Part shown: positions 1-8,997 of the stretch, in pieces
How positions within the stretch are numbered: position 1 is the stretch's first letter
How the letters are laid out: every line of letters starts with the position of its first letter
DNA from: Mesostigma viride
Taxonomy: Eukaryota > Streptophyta > Mesostigmatophyceae > Mesostigmatales > Mesostigmataceae
Direction: 5' to 3'
DNA: 64,000 nt
NCBI GenBank assembly: GCA_009746045.1
Contig: RPFO01000050.1
Location: 1,667,223 to 1,731,222 of the forward strand
Program-made: the position numbers and the translations under genes
The notes under the pieces: model-generated
Seen by the model: the letters and a program-made list of their open reading frames with translations, nothing else
The model's database searches: none
Told to the model about the DNA's origin: nothing

Positions 1-246
1 GCGAGACGCGCCACGTCTCCTCCGAAAACCGTTACATCCCCGTGCCGGGCCGCGGTTACGGACGGACTAGACGGCGGTTACGCGCCGACCGCCAGCCGTT
101 ACGGTACCACGGGCCGACCAGCGGGCCACGGGACGACCCAGAGCCGGTACACCGCAGGGACCCAGGAGGGGCCCTGGGAGGGACCCAAGGGGGGCTGGAG
201 GGGGCCGAGGGGAATTAAAAACACGTATTCTGTTGTAACTGCGGCG
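1..246. other. GC-rich leader without a supported gene
   Basis: No convincing coding region is seen. The first 215 bases or so are far richer in G and C than the viral intergenic DNA elsewhere, with repeated GGTTAC/CGTTACGG-like words and a purine-rich GGGACCCAGGAGGGGCCC-like stretch. A short AT-rich segment (about 214-240) just before the PhyH gene probably holds its promoter. The GC-rich part could be another mobile-element end or a host segment; nothing in it is recognised. Confidence 0.4.
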
Positions 247-1194
247 ATGGAGGAATTGGACGACAGGGGGTTTCTCGTTATGAGGGGCGCGCTGGGAGAA
301 TCGGATATTAAAGAAGGAGTAGCGTGCATTCGCAAGAATGAAGTCGATTACGCGGCTATGGAGTCCTTCATCCGTCAAAGAATGTTGCAGAGCGTTCGAC
401 AACGGCTCGCGTGGGGCAAAGTCGATTTCGTCAAATTTCGAGTGAGCGACAACAACAACTCTGCGGATGCGTCGAGTTTCCACAGAGATATCATTTATCA
501 GGGTCGCGAAAATCCGTTTACTCCGCCGTTTTACACGTGTCTCACGTATCTGGACACGACAGTGATGGAAATCATCCCCGGCTCTCACAAACGAGTCGCC
601 TATTCTTGGCTTGAACTCCCGAGTCTGCACGCAAGCCGATTGCAACTAGAAATGAATCCCGGAGACCTGCTCGTGTTTCATTCTTCTCTACTTCACCGCG
701 GACTGTTCACTGAGGAGCTAGAACACCGGCGTTTGGTGCAAGTTTTCGAGGTTTTTCTGGACCCGACGTGCCTCTCCACCGTCGTGCACGTCAGAGGCAG
801 GGAAGCATACAGTGATTTCATGATCCGAGCGAGTCGCACGGGAGGAATTGTAAAGTCCCTGATCGATTATCTCGCGTTTGCGAACGCTGCAAGGGGTTAC
901 GGCGTGGGATTTAGAATTCCAGAGAAGTGCGGATTGGATAACACGCTGTATTTCTCGTCCGAGGGGCTCAGAGATAGGGTGGAGATCAAGTCGGGGACGT
1001 GGCAGGAAATAAACAAGTACGTGATGAACCCGCGACTTGACTTGAGGGATCTTCCAGACGAGTCGTATTCGACGTACAATTTTCACGTGTTCATTCGAAC
1101 ACCGTTGGTGTTTATGATTGTGATCACGCTGCTTTTGGCGCTGACGGGAGTGTACGGGTTCACAAAATTGTACCGTAATGTTCGGAATGTCTAA
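247..1194 (+). CDS. PhyH-like 2-oxoglutarate/Fe(II) dioxygenase with C-terminal membrane anchor
   Basis: 315 aa, resembling the phytanoyl-CoA dioxygenase family of non-haem iron oxygenases. The double-stranded beta-helix signature is visible: an HRD (HxD) iron motif near residue 79, PGSHK near residue 117, then GDLLVFHSSLLHRG near residues 140-153 holding the distal histidine, followed by an arginine pair suited to bind 2-oxoglutarate. The last 35 residues contain a strongly hydrophobic helix (PLVFMIVITLLLALTGVYGF) and a basic tail, so the enzyme is probably tail-anchored in a membrane. The substrate cannot be predicted. The family is known in several giant viruses. Start ATG 247 follows an AT-rich leader, and the gene appears intact. 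Confidence 0.75.
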   Translation: MEELDDRGFLVMRGALGESDIKEGVACIRKNEVDYAAMESFIRQRMLQSVRQRLAWGKVDFVKFRVSDNNNSADASSFHRDIIYQGRENPFTPPFYTCLTYLDTTVMEIIPGSHKRVAYSWLELPSLHASRLQLEMNPGDLLVFHSSLLHRGLFTEELEHRRLVQVFEVFLDPTCLSTVVHVRGREAYSDFMIRASRTGGIVKSLIDYLAFANAARGYGVGFRIPEKCGLDNTLYFSSEGLRDRVEIKSGTWQEINKYVMNPRLDLRDLPDESYSTYNFHVFIRTPLVFMIVITLLLALTGVYGFTKLYRNVRNV

Positions 1195-1391
1195 ATCAAT
1201 CTCGGGATAAAAATTCGCCCCTGTAAAGTATACATGCCTAGACGCGCCTGCCGAGCTGTAACGAAAAAGGGCAGAGGAAAACCTCAAAAAAGCATTGACG
1301 ATCTCGGAACAAGCTTCGGAAAGGGCGAACGTTCCGGAAGGGGGTGAGAGGCCCATGCCGCGTGTATAAACAGTTTTGTTGTTTTTATAAT

Positions 1392-1397
1392 TATATA
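1392..1397 (+). promoter_or_regulatory. TATA-like promoter element
   Basis: TATATA about 6 bases before the start of the small zinc-motif gene. Similar TATA boxes sit 5-20 bases before several other starts in this window. Confidence 0.4.
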
Positions 1398-1402
1398 CAG
1401 TG

Positions 1403-1765
1403 ATGCCGAAAAAGTGCAGAAAACTCACGGCGCGAAAGACAAAATGCAAAAACAACGCCGGGAAAAACGGCGTTTGCGCGGTGCACGCCTCTCACACCGC
1501 TCGATCCATAAACGCACTACTCCCAGTTACAGGGAATTTGTTGGATCCACACCACCGACCCGTTGATAACATGCCCCTTTTGGGCCAAATGCTTCCCGAG
1601 CTGCCGTTAAGGCCTGTGACTGCGCGTCGACTTTATCGCCCTTCTGCAGAACTTTTGGGTGCGGCGTCCACAGAAAGCCGGGCTTCTACTACACTTCCGG
1701 GTCATCTTACAATGAACGTGCATCAAAATCGCGCCACGAGGAAACGCCATGCCAGGAGGCGTTAA
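1403..1765 (+). CDS. small zinc-motif protein (CxnC-CxxH family, paralog 1)
   Basis: 120 aa from ATG 1403; a GTG one codon earlier is less likely. Not recognised by name, but the N-terminus carries a C-x8-C-x9-C-x2-H pattern (KCRKLTARKTKCKN... then CAVH) shared with three other proteins of this window (starts at 2468, 4450 and 62388). That suggests a small zinc-binding fold. The rest is low-complexity, and the last 15 residues are strongly basic (ATRKRHARRR). It lacks the F-box-like segment seen in the two longer paralogs. Confidence 0.55.
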   Translation: MPKKCRKLTARKTKCKNNAGKNGVCAVHASHTARSINALLPVTGNLLDPHHRPVDNMPLLGQMLPELPLRPVTARRLYRPSAELLGAASTESRASTTLPGHLTMNVHQNRATRKRHARRR

Positions 1766-1778
1766 GTCCTGTTTGGGG

Positions 1779-2468
1779 TTAATAGTGATTCCCGGTTATT
1801 TGTTTGTACATATCTTCTAAAGCATATTGCCGTTCGGCTAAAGCAGCTTGATTTTTCACATTTTGTATCGCGCGTTCTGACTGCCTTGCGACCTTGTTAA
1901 GTAAAAAATCATGTTTAGCGCTCCATTCTTTATGATCTTCAGTCTCCTGCATGCTTGCTACGGGGCTTTGGAACCAAGTCCGGGGCTGCAAGAGACGAAA
2001 CGGAGGACGCTGCGAAACGAAGCGGAACCCCGGCTCTGGTGGCGGGTTGTTGGCAGAAAAATCTTCCAACTCGATTTGAGCACGATCTATTGCTTCACTT
2101 GCTTCATTAAACTCAGCGGCTAACGCATTTTCGGTCGCATTTCGGGTTTGTTTGTTATTAAACAGCATCGCTTCAGGAACGCGCGATCTTAACGTTGTGC
2201 TGGACGCGTGCAAGTTCATTCTGCTTTCGGGGTCGAGAATTGCGACGACTTGGTTAAACGGTTCGGGGTTCATCAACTCAAGCGGTGACTGCCCGGCTAT
2301 AGGGTCGGAACGTTCGGAGCTATAGGGCCCGGCTGTTTTTACGCGATGCCTTCGAGGCTTCGATCGCTTGCTCATAGTAGCGTGTTGTGTGCATTTAGCG
2401 CTTCTTTTTCCGCAACAGGAACGCGTGCACTGACGCCCTTTGGCCGTAAACGCGCGACACCTGGACAT
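1779..2468 (-). CDS. zinc-motif protein with F-box-like segment (paralog 2)
   Basis: 229 aa. The N-terminus has C-x8-C with further cysteines and a CTQH ending (residues about 4-29), the same arrangement as the genes at 1403, 4450 and 62388. Residues about 60-100 read SPLELMNPEPFNQVVAILDP followed by a leucine/serine helix, which resembles an F-box (LP.E....I...LDP..L.....S..LR). The C-terminal half is predicted helical and charged. If the F-box is real, the protein could recruit host SCF ubiquitin ligase, a strategy known for other large DNA viruses. That function is inference. The start is directly overlapped by a TATAAATG sequence. Confidence 0.55.
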   Translation of the reverse strand: MSRCRAFTAKGRQCTRSCCGKRSAKCTQHATMSKRSKPRRHRVKTAGPYSSERSDPIAGQSPLELMNPEPFNQVVAILDPESRMNLHASSTTLRSRVPEAMLFNNKQTRNATENALAAEFNEASEAIDRAQIELEDFSANNPPPEPGFRFVSQRPPFRLLQPRTWFQSPVASMQETEDHKEWSAKHDFLLNKVARQSERAIQNVKNQAALAERQYALEDMYKQITGNHY

Positions 2469-2719
2469 TTATAGAATGTAACGCAAAAAAAAAAAACACT
2501 GACTTCTTCAGAATTTGTGAGTTACTATCGACCAATAAGCAAAGGACAAAGTATACGCAACTTGTGAGTAAAGTATGCAACTTCGTGTAAGAACGCGTTC
2601 GTTCCGCCCCCGGTTATATGTCCGCCTACGATGACATCAGCGTGTTCGGACAATGAGACTATTTGTTTGTCTTGTGGTTTTGCAAGTCTTCACCATACTC
2701 TCATCCAAAGAGAGCGGAA

Positions 2720-3211
2720 ATGGCTCTTCTCGCCGCTCGAGCCTCTTTTACCCATCCGCTTTTTGTACTCGCAAGTGAAAACGCCAAGCACTGGATATTT
2801 ACTCTCAAAAGCCTCCCGGGTTTTACGGTGGATGAAAACAAGGAAATCAAGGTCAGGAAAGATGACCGACTTATTCTCGGGAAGGACCTCTGCCACGCAG
2901 CTTCGAATGGTACAAAATTATTCAAAAACTGGTGGAGGCTTGACAGCGTGCGCGAGTTCGCTGAAGAATTGAAGTCCGATATCGAGGGTCGGATCACAAC
3001 TGATCCGACCTCCACCACGGTATATGAAGAGGTCACTACCGGCTTAAACGACGAGCGCGGGACTTGGATTCATCCCCGTCTCGTCACCCAGATGGCAGCA
3101 TGGCTGAGTCCCAAGTTTGCCGTCAAGGCAGGGTCGTGGGTAGACCGCATCCTGTCGATCCAAAAGATCTGCGAGTCGTACGGTATAACCGTCACTTCTG
3201 AAACTCTGTGA
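2720..3211 (+). CDS. KilA-N domain protein, short copy
   Basis: 164 aa from ATG 2720. It aligns end to end with the first half of the next gene (3360-4406). It keeps the hallmark KilA-N segment GTWIHPRLVTQMAAWLSPKF followed by a W-V-D-R-I helix. KilA-N domains bind DNA and are abundant in giant viruses and phages. This copy ends just after the KilA-N domain, whereas its neighbour continues with about 190 more residues, so it is either a truncated duplicate or a domain-only regulator. An in-frame extension upstream to 2663 exists, but similarity to the neighbour starts at this ATG. Confidence 0.7.
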   Translation: MALLAARASFTHPLFVLASENAKHWIFTLKSLPGFTVDENKEIKVRKDDRLILGKDLCHAASNGTKLFKNWWRLDSVREFAEELKSDIEGRITTDPTSTTVYEEVTTGLNDERGTWIHPRLVTQMAAWLSPKFAVKAGSWVDRILSIQKICESYGITVTSETL

Positions 3212-3359
3212 AAGAGATAGTAAGCTATTTATATATATTTAATGAATCTTTCCACATCCTGATGACATCGGCGTCTTCGCACTCAGTGTCTATAAGTTTG
3301 TCTTGCGTTGGTGTGAACCCTGACTCTGCTTCCATCATTCTCGGATAGAACGATCGGCC

Positions 3360-4406
3360 ATGGCTCTTCACATCCCTCGAACCTCTTTTACCCACCCGCT
3401 TTTTGTACTGGCCAGCGAGAACGCCAAGCACTGGATATTCACTCTTAAAAACCTTCCAGGTTTCACGGTGGACGAAAAGAAAGAAGTCAAAGTCCGGAAA
3501 ATCGACCGTTTAATCCTCGGGAGGGATCTTTGCCACGCAGCTTCAAATGGCACCAAAGCATTCAAGGACTGGTGGAGGGGCGACAACGCACAAGCGTTTG
3601 CGAGGTCGTTAGAAAGACGTCTCGGGGGTCGAGGAGGAAACGCTCCGACCTCGACAAGCGTCTCTGAGACCGTGGCAACCGGTCCAAACGACGATCGCGG
3701 CGTGTGGATCCACCCGAAGCTTGTGAACTCGTTGGCGATGTGGATCAGTCCAGACTTTGCCATCGAGGCCATGGACTGGGTGGACCGCATCCTGGCGGGC
3801 GACATCACCATGATGGAGGTGGTGCGAGACGCTCACGACGCGGCCCACGGCACCACGACGACGGTCGCAATCAAAACCGAACTCGGCGAGTCTCGCAAGC
3901 GTCCGAACTACGTGGAGCCTGTCCGAACGCTCCCTCCGAGCATGCGCGTGATTGCCAAGGATACCCAACACAAGTTCGGCGACTTCGTGTCCTCCGTCCT
4001 GCCTAAAGAACGAATCGGCACCATGATGATGTTCTTGGGAGACAAGGCCTGCGAGGCGGCAACAGGAGACACAGCGAGTGCGCTTAAGCGACTTAATGGT
4101 ATCAACACTGGCAGCGCTCGAGACGTGATGAACGACGAGCAGCTCGAGAACGTCGATTACTTCATGCGCAAAGTCATGAGACGCGCAAAAGCTGCTGGGG
4201 ATCAAGTCGACCTTCACGAGATTGCAGTCGACGTGAAGAGAGACATGGCGACGTTCGTCGCGCCTTCGACGGGGCCCACGCCGAAAGAGATCGTGAAAAA
4301 GAACAAGCAAGACATAAAAGACGATTTGTCTGTCACGCGCCCTTTGAACGTCGAGAGGTTCACGAGGCGCGCCTTGATCAAAAGCGCGCAAGAGTCGGCC
4401 GCCTGA
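3360..4406 (+). CDS. KilA-N domain protein, full-length copy
   Basis: 348 aa. Residues 1-145 are the KilA-N unit (GVWIHPKLVNSLAMWISPDF) preceded by a conserved module also present in the 2720 gene (SFTHPLFVLASENAKHWIFT). Residues 150-348 form a C-terminal part absent from the short copy, ending in a basic helical stretch. The bases upstream of both copies share GATGACATC(A/G)GCGT(G/C)TTCG, so the duplication included the promoter region. Likely a DNA-binding protein; target unknown. Confidence 0.75.
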   Translation: MALHIPRTSFTHPLFVLASENAKHWIFTLKNLPGFTVDEKKEVKVRKIDRLILGRDLCHAASNGTKAFKDWWRGDNAQAFARSLERRLGGRGGNAPTSTSVSETVATGPNDDRGVWIHPKLVNSLAMWISPDFAIEAMDWVDRILAGDITMMEVVRDAHDAAHGTTTTVAIKTELGESRKRPNYVEPVRTLPPSMRVIAKDTQHKFGDFVSSVLPKERIGTMMMFLGDKACEAATGDTASALKRLNGINTGSARDVMNDEQLENVDYFMRKVMRRAKAAGDQVDLHEIAVDVKRDMATFVAPSTGPTPKEIVKKNKQDIKDDLSVTRPLNVERFTRRALIKSAQESAA

Positions 4407-4449
4407 TCCCGACACGTGTAGTTTTTTTGAAGTGAATTAGTATGCGATC

Positions 4450-4821
4450 ATGAAGTGCGGACGCACGACGGCTAAGGGAGGAAGATGCGCGATTGTTGTG
4501 AAGAAGGGGAGCCATTGTCGGTTTCATGGGAAGCCGAAACACCGCGGGGCGAGCACGAAGACAAAACGTCGTCGAATCAGACACGTTGCACGCAACCCTT
4601 CGACAGCGAACGTTTCATTTTTGAACGTTTCCCACGACTCCAACCGAACGCTCCCAATGTCAAATACCCAGATAGACAATATCGGGGAGATACAATTCGT
4701 GGATGGACCCCCCCTCCCAGATCTCACGAGTCGGCGCGACGCCCATCGAGCTCTCGCCAACCGTCGCTCCAACGGCGGGCCGTGCCCGACGGCGAGGCGA
4801 CTGTGCGGATTTCTAACTTAA
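4450..4821 (+). CDS. small zinc-motif protein (paralog 3), possible frameshift
   Basis: 123 aa as read. It begins MKCGRTTAKGGRC and then CRFH, the same C-x8-C...C-x2-H pattern as three other window proteins, followed by a basic KTKRRRIRHVAR segment. In the C-terminal half the neighbouring frame is also open to 4913 and richer in protein-like composition. A run of seven C near 4707 lies between the two, so the natural protein may shift frame there and be about 30 residues longer. Function unknown; probably nucleic-acid or protein binding through zinc. Confidence 0.5.
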   Translation: MKCGRTTAKGGRCAIVVKKGSHCRFHGKPKHRGASTKTKRRRIRHVARNPSTANVSFLNVSHDSNRTLPMSNTQIDNIGEIQFVDGPPLPDLTSRRDAHRALANRRSNGGPCPTARRLCGFLT

Positions 4822-4941
4822 ACACCCCGCCAAGGACCGGCGGGTACGGTGCTCACCAGGACAACGAGGAATTGCGTGACACCGCGACCTCGCAATATAG
4901 ACCACTTCGGTAGGGCCGGTTAATATGAAATTCTGAATAAA

Positions 4942-7900
4942 TCATGCATTTATCTTGCAACACCGAGTCTCGTACGCGCTCCTACTCGCTGTGCCCTTGA
5001 GCTCGCTCGTTACCAGCTGCTTCCTCGTGATCTGAAACCGCATGCGTCTGTACACGCGCACGAAACGGTCCCTTTCGCACGTGTTGAGGTCCATCAACTT
5101 GAACGTCTTCTTGTCCCGAAGCGCGTACGCGTTCAGATGCTGGTCGATAGCGATCGGGTTGTTCCCTCCGTCCGCCAGAAAGTCGATCAGATGACCGCCC
5201 GATAGCGTCTCGAATTCGTACCGATGCGCCCCGATGTACGCGAAACGCGATTTTGAGACGCGGACGAGCACACCGTTGTCTCTCGAGCTCGCATCAGCGT
5301 CTAATCCTACGCAAACATCACAAGTTTTCGCGTGATAGCGTGCGAGAGCCTTACAGTCACCCGTGACGTCGACGATCGTGACTGTGTCGTCGGGGTGGGT
5401 GCATATGAGCGAGCGGAGGCCGTCCACGTCGATGTAAATCATATTCTTACGTTGAGCATTGTGATGTTGTCTCAGTGTATGAATGTTTCTCGCAATAAAG
5501 TCTGCGACATTTTGATCTAGTTGCACGAATTCTTTACCTTTTGAACCGCTGAAAGGAAGTCTTTGCGCCGCTGCTTTAACCAATGTCTTTGCGTTTCCAC
5601 CTTCCGGTGCCCGAAAAAGATTTAAAGCGTTCCAGATATCCATTGAAGCGTTCTCGTCCCCGATTGCGGCGGCGTTCCCCTCATTTGCAAGAAGTTTTGC
5701 AATATTATCTTCAGTGACCCTACTCTCTTGTACTAGTTTCTCAAAAGTTTTAAGCTCTTCCGTTTTGTCAACTCCCTTTCGCGTTTGCAGGTTGAATCTT
5801 TCAATTTTTGACGGATCGATGACAGGCAGCTCTTTGGTTACCACCACTTCCTTCTGTAACAAATCCTCAAATTTCTTAACTCGGGATTGTATCTCGTTCT
5901 GAAGTGTTTTATAATCCGGTATTAACTTGGTTTGAGCCCCGTCGGAACTTGTGTACTTTGCGTCAAGCGTATTTCTGATTGTTTGGTCGTGTCCTTCTGC
6001 TTTTGCTGATACGAGTTCTTCGATGAGCTGGGATACGAACGCATCTTTGATCTCTTGAAAAAGCATGTCTACTCCGGTCTTTTCCCTTTTTCGACGCGCT
6101 TCCATCGGATCGATCACCTTTTTTGCTGGTGCGCTCCCCAAAGCGGGTAGACCGCCGGGCGGAGGCTTAGGTGGGCCGGGCGGAAGCTTAGGTGGGCCGT
6201 TGGGCGGAAGCTTAGGTGGGCCGTTGGGCGGGGGAGGCGGAGCTTTACCTCCTTCGCCAGGCATGGCGGCAGACCCAAATATGCTCGGGTCGTGACGAAT
6301 GGGAACGAAAGTGTTTATATCCGAGGGAAGCCCCGGTGAAGCAGTAGAGTAACGAAAAACTAACTCGTTGTCTCCGGGCTGTTCGTCCCCTAGTATCTCT
6401 TTGACCTTTTCCAAAACCGGCTCTGTCAAAAGTAGAGTCATTTTCGGTTTGGCGCCTACTTCCCGAAAAGGTATCTGTCCCTTATTCGAAACGACGTATC
6501 TCATGAGAGCTCGAGGGTTTATAGATTTTTTCATTTCTTCGCGCATGGTTCCAAAGGCATTTATATCGAGCTTTTTAGCGGGAATATCTGTCCAAAAAGT
6601 ATCCCTGCCATCCGTCTCTCGCATCTCTTTTATTCCCCTGATTAGTTGCAAGGAGAGGTCCTTGTAGGTCGATTCTGAAGCGGTCTCGTTCTCTATTTCG
6701 GAAACGCCAGAAAATAAGCTACGAAGGACACTTGGATGGACGTAAAAATCAGTGTACCCTTCGGATTTTTCAGGAAACGGTTTTACATCAACGGTGTTGA
6801 TTTTTTTCCAAGCTTTATCCGGTTTTTTGCTATCAGACTCTAACTGCGATTTTATGTTCTTCATGAGTTCCGAGTAAGGTTTCGGTTTCGTCTGAAATCT
6901 CGCCTTTGCTAGTTCTTCGTTGTACGTGGGGTCGTCGAAGCGGTCGTTCGTCCTTGCGGCTGCTGCAAGTAACGCATACGCTACTTGCACTGCCTCCTGT
7001 GGTGTCAGCTTGTCCCTAGGTTTGATTGCGTCAAAGTCTCCTTGAATCGCCCTTTGGACCCTGTCTGTTTCTTCAGGGGTCCGTTTTACCTCTTCTCTTT
7101 TTTTTCTTGCTTCTTCCCTTTCGCGCTTGTTTTGTTCTAGCTTTTGTACCTTCCATTCATCGTACTCCTTGTACTCTTTCCATTCGTCGGCATTAAGACG
7201 AAACGGGAGACCGTCATGGATTTCCCACCACATTTTTCTCGCCTCCTTCACCGGAAGGTGAGCGTACTTCGCCAGATAAGCATTCTGGTATTTATATTGT
7301 GGACCTGTGTCGACAGCGGCGGGTTCCTTTGAATCTTGTAGATTGTTTTTTTGAAAGATTTTTGGATTCGGTGGACCGGGGGGTGCCCTTAGCGGAACTT
7401 TGGGTGCCCTTGGTGGACCTGGGTTTGGAGCAGAAGGTGGAGAGTCTTCCGCGGGTAAATTAGCAGCAGAGCTTTGAGCTTGTTCAAGTGCTTTATCGAT
7501 ATTTTCAACTAATTCTTGTATAGCTTTAAGGTTATCGGGATGCTGATACTCCTTTTTTGTAGCGATAGAGCGGAGAGCTTCTTGTTGACTTTTCATTAAA
7601 GCAACGACTCTTTTAGTGTAGTCCGGATGGGCTTCTTTTATGAGGGCCTTTCCAGCGGCTTCTGATTCTAATAGCGGGCTGGTTTTGTTTTTTGAGCCAG
7701 CTATGCGGCTGTTTCGTTTGTTGAAAAGGTCCGTTGTGATCTCTTCGGAACGTTTGTATCTCTTTTCCAATATTTTGCCTCGTTCCTCCTTGTTTAATTT
7801 TGGATCGGTTTTTACAAAGCGGTTTGAAAATTCCGTGTTTGCACCCGATATCGCATCTTTTCCTATATCTGAAATGGATTTTATGAGTAAATCTGCCTTA

Positions 7901-8919
7901 TTATTCAAGAACGGAAATTTTGACACTATGTACTTTGCATCTTCTTCCAGCGACTCTTTCGCGTCTAAAAAGCTGCCCATTTCGGTCCCAAGAGTAGTTG
8001 CCACGCTTTCCCAAGTGGATCTTGGATTTGAGAAAGCGCTTGTTAAGGAGGAACGCGCATTTTCGGTTTTTAGGATCGCATCTTTGTAAGCTTTATCGAG
8101 TTGGACGTGTCCCGTATGGATAAACTTTTTAGCTTGGATTTCTATATCCTCCTCGTCTTTAGTGATGGAAAATTCGGGTATTTCAAATGTTATGTAAGAG
8201 GGAGGGACTACCCCGTCTTTCGGTTTCGGTGTGGACCCCCCCTCCTTTCGCTCGTTTTCTGTTTCTAGGGAAACGTTTGCACCAAATGGGTTTGCCGAGA
8301 CATCCTGTGTCTTTAAAGGTTTATTTTTTGACACGTCTACAGGCAATGAAAACGATTCAGGGGCTTTGGGTGTCTCTTCAGGTAATTTGAGTTCTGGCTC
8401 GCTCGGTCCTGCGATAGTGTGGGAGGGGTCCGCAGACGCGCTTGATTTATCTTTTTTCAATTCGGATGTTGGATTTTCGACTCCGGGTTCTCGGTGCGGG
8501 GCTTTTTTCTCGGGCAATTCAGGTTTGTGATCAGTAGACGCCGATTGGGGTATTGGACCATCGGATGCTTTCGTCGTCTCCGAGTCAGACTCTGCTTTGG
8601 ACGCGGGTTTTGAACCATCGGACGCTTTCATTCTCGGCGAGTCAGAACGTGGGGACGCGGGTCTTGAACCCCCGGTTGGTTTCATCGTCGGCGAGCCAGA
8701 CCCAGACGCGCCGACTGGGGACGCGGGTCTTGAACCTCCGGATCCTTTGCCAGCCGTGGAGCTCGTCGCTATTGATTTGGGCGTTGAAACGGCGTCTTCG
8801 AAGGTGTATCCGATAAAATCGCCGCTGCCGTAGTGTTTTGTAGCCAGATAGGGGTTTTTCAGACCAGAGTAACGAGATAACAGAAATGCCAGATCCGGAA
8901 AAGACATGGGACGTTTCAA
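4942..8919 (-). CDS. large proline-rich, mostly disordered protein (1325 aa)
   Basis: Not assignable to a named family. The N-terminus contains LKNPYLATKHYGSGDFIG (about residues 20-37), matching in pattern the N-termini of the proteins starting at 13797 and 15413. Residues about 50-130 are Ser/Pro/Gly repeats (SRPAS...SDS), and a long charged helical region follows. There are two polyproline segments: about 490-530, and about 880-920 with PPNGPPKLPP repeats. The last 180 residues look globular (MIYIDVDGLRSLICTHPDD..., ending in a Cys-Cys pair). The polyproline stretches could bind profilin, SH3 or WW-type partners, but this is only inference. Its size and N-terminal kinship suggest a virion scaffold or tegument-like component. 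Confidence 0.7.
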   Translation of the reverse strand: MKRPMSFPDLAFLLSRYSGLKNPYLATKHYGSGDFIGYTFEDAVSTPKSIATSSTAGKGSGGSRPASPVGASGSGSPTMKPTGGSRPASPRSDSPRMKASDGSKPASKAESDSETTKASDGPIPQSASTDHKPELPEKKAPHREPGVENPTSELKKDKSSASADPSHTIAGPSEPELKLPEETPKAPESFSLPVDVSKNKPLKTQDVSANPFGANVSLETENERKEGGSTPKPKDGVVPPSYITFEIPEFSITKDEEDIEIQAKKFIHTGHVQLDKAYKDAILKTENARSSLTSAFSNPRSTWESVATTLGTEMGSFLDAKESLEEDAKYIVSKFPFLNNKADLLIKSISDIGKDAISGANTEFSNRFVKTDPKLNKEERGKILEKRYKRSEEITTDLFNKRNSRIAGSKNKTSPLLESEAAGKALIKEAHPDYTKRVVALMKSQQEALRSIATKKEYQHPDNLKAIQELVENIDKALEQAQSSAANLPAEDSPPSAPNPGPPRAPKVPLRAPPGPPNPKIFQKNNLQDSKEPAAVDTGPQYKYQNAYLAKYAHLPVKEARKMWWEIHDGLPFRLNADEWKEYKEYDEWKVQKLEQNKREREEARKKREEVKRTPEETDRVQRAIQGDFDAIKPRDKLTPQEAVQVAYALLAAAARTNDRFDDPTYNEELAKARFQTKPKPYSELMKNIKSQLESDSKKPDKAWKKINTVDVKPFPEKSEGYTDFYVHPSVLRSLFSGVSEIENETASESTYKDLSLQLIRGIKEMRETDGRDTFWTDIPAKKLDINAFGTMREEMKKSINPRALMRYVVSNKGQIPFREVGAKPKMTLLLTEPVLEKVKEILGDEQPGDNELVFRYSTASPGLPSDINTFVPIRHDPSIFGSAAMPGEGGKAPPPPPNGPPKLPPNGPPKLPPGPPKPPPGGLPALGSAPAKKVIDPMEARRKREKTGVDMLFQEIKDAFVSQLIEELVSAKAEGHDQTIRNTLDAKYTSSDGAQTKLIPDYKTLQNEIQSRVKKFEDLLQKEVVVTKELPVIDPSKIERFNLQTRKGVDKTEELKTFEKLVQESRVTEDNIAKLLANEGNAAAIGDENASMDIWNALNLFRAPEGGNAKTLVKAAAQRLPFSGSKGKEFVQLDQNVADFIARNIHTLRQHHNAQRKNMIYIDVDGLRSLICTHPDDTVTIVDVTGDCKALARYHAKTCDVCVGLDADASSRDNGVLVRVSKSRFAYIGAHRYEFETLSGGHLIDFLADGGNNPIAIDQHLNAYALRDKKTFKLMDLNTCERDRFVRVYRRMRFQITRKQLVTSELKGTASRSAYETRCCKINA
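6161..6240. repeat. short tandem repeat encoding PPNGPPKLPP
   Basis: Three imperfect copies of a 24-base unit (GGTGGGCCGTTGGGCGGAAG...) within the 1325-residue gene. On the minus strand they encode the second polyproline tract. The copies are nearly identical at DNA level, which suggests recent slippage. Confidence 0.6.
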
Positions 8920-8997
8920 GTCTTTTTACCTATATGGAAGCATAAATAATTGAAGGGCTTTCATCGTAAAGACGCTCGATTCGCAATGCAGGAACCA

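Noticed and set aside
3609-4415. 268-codon minus-strand frame over the KilA-N gene
   Set aside because: Histidine/arginine-rich shadow of a clearly better plus-strand gene.
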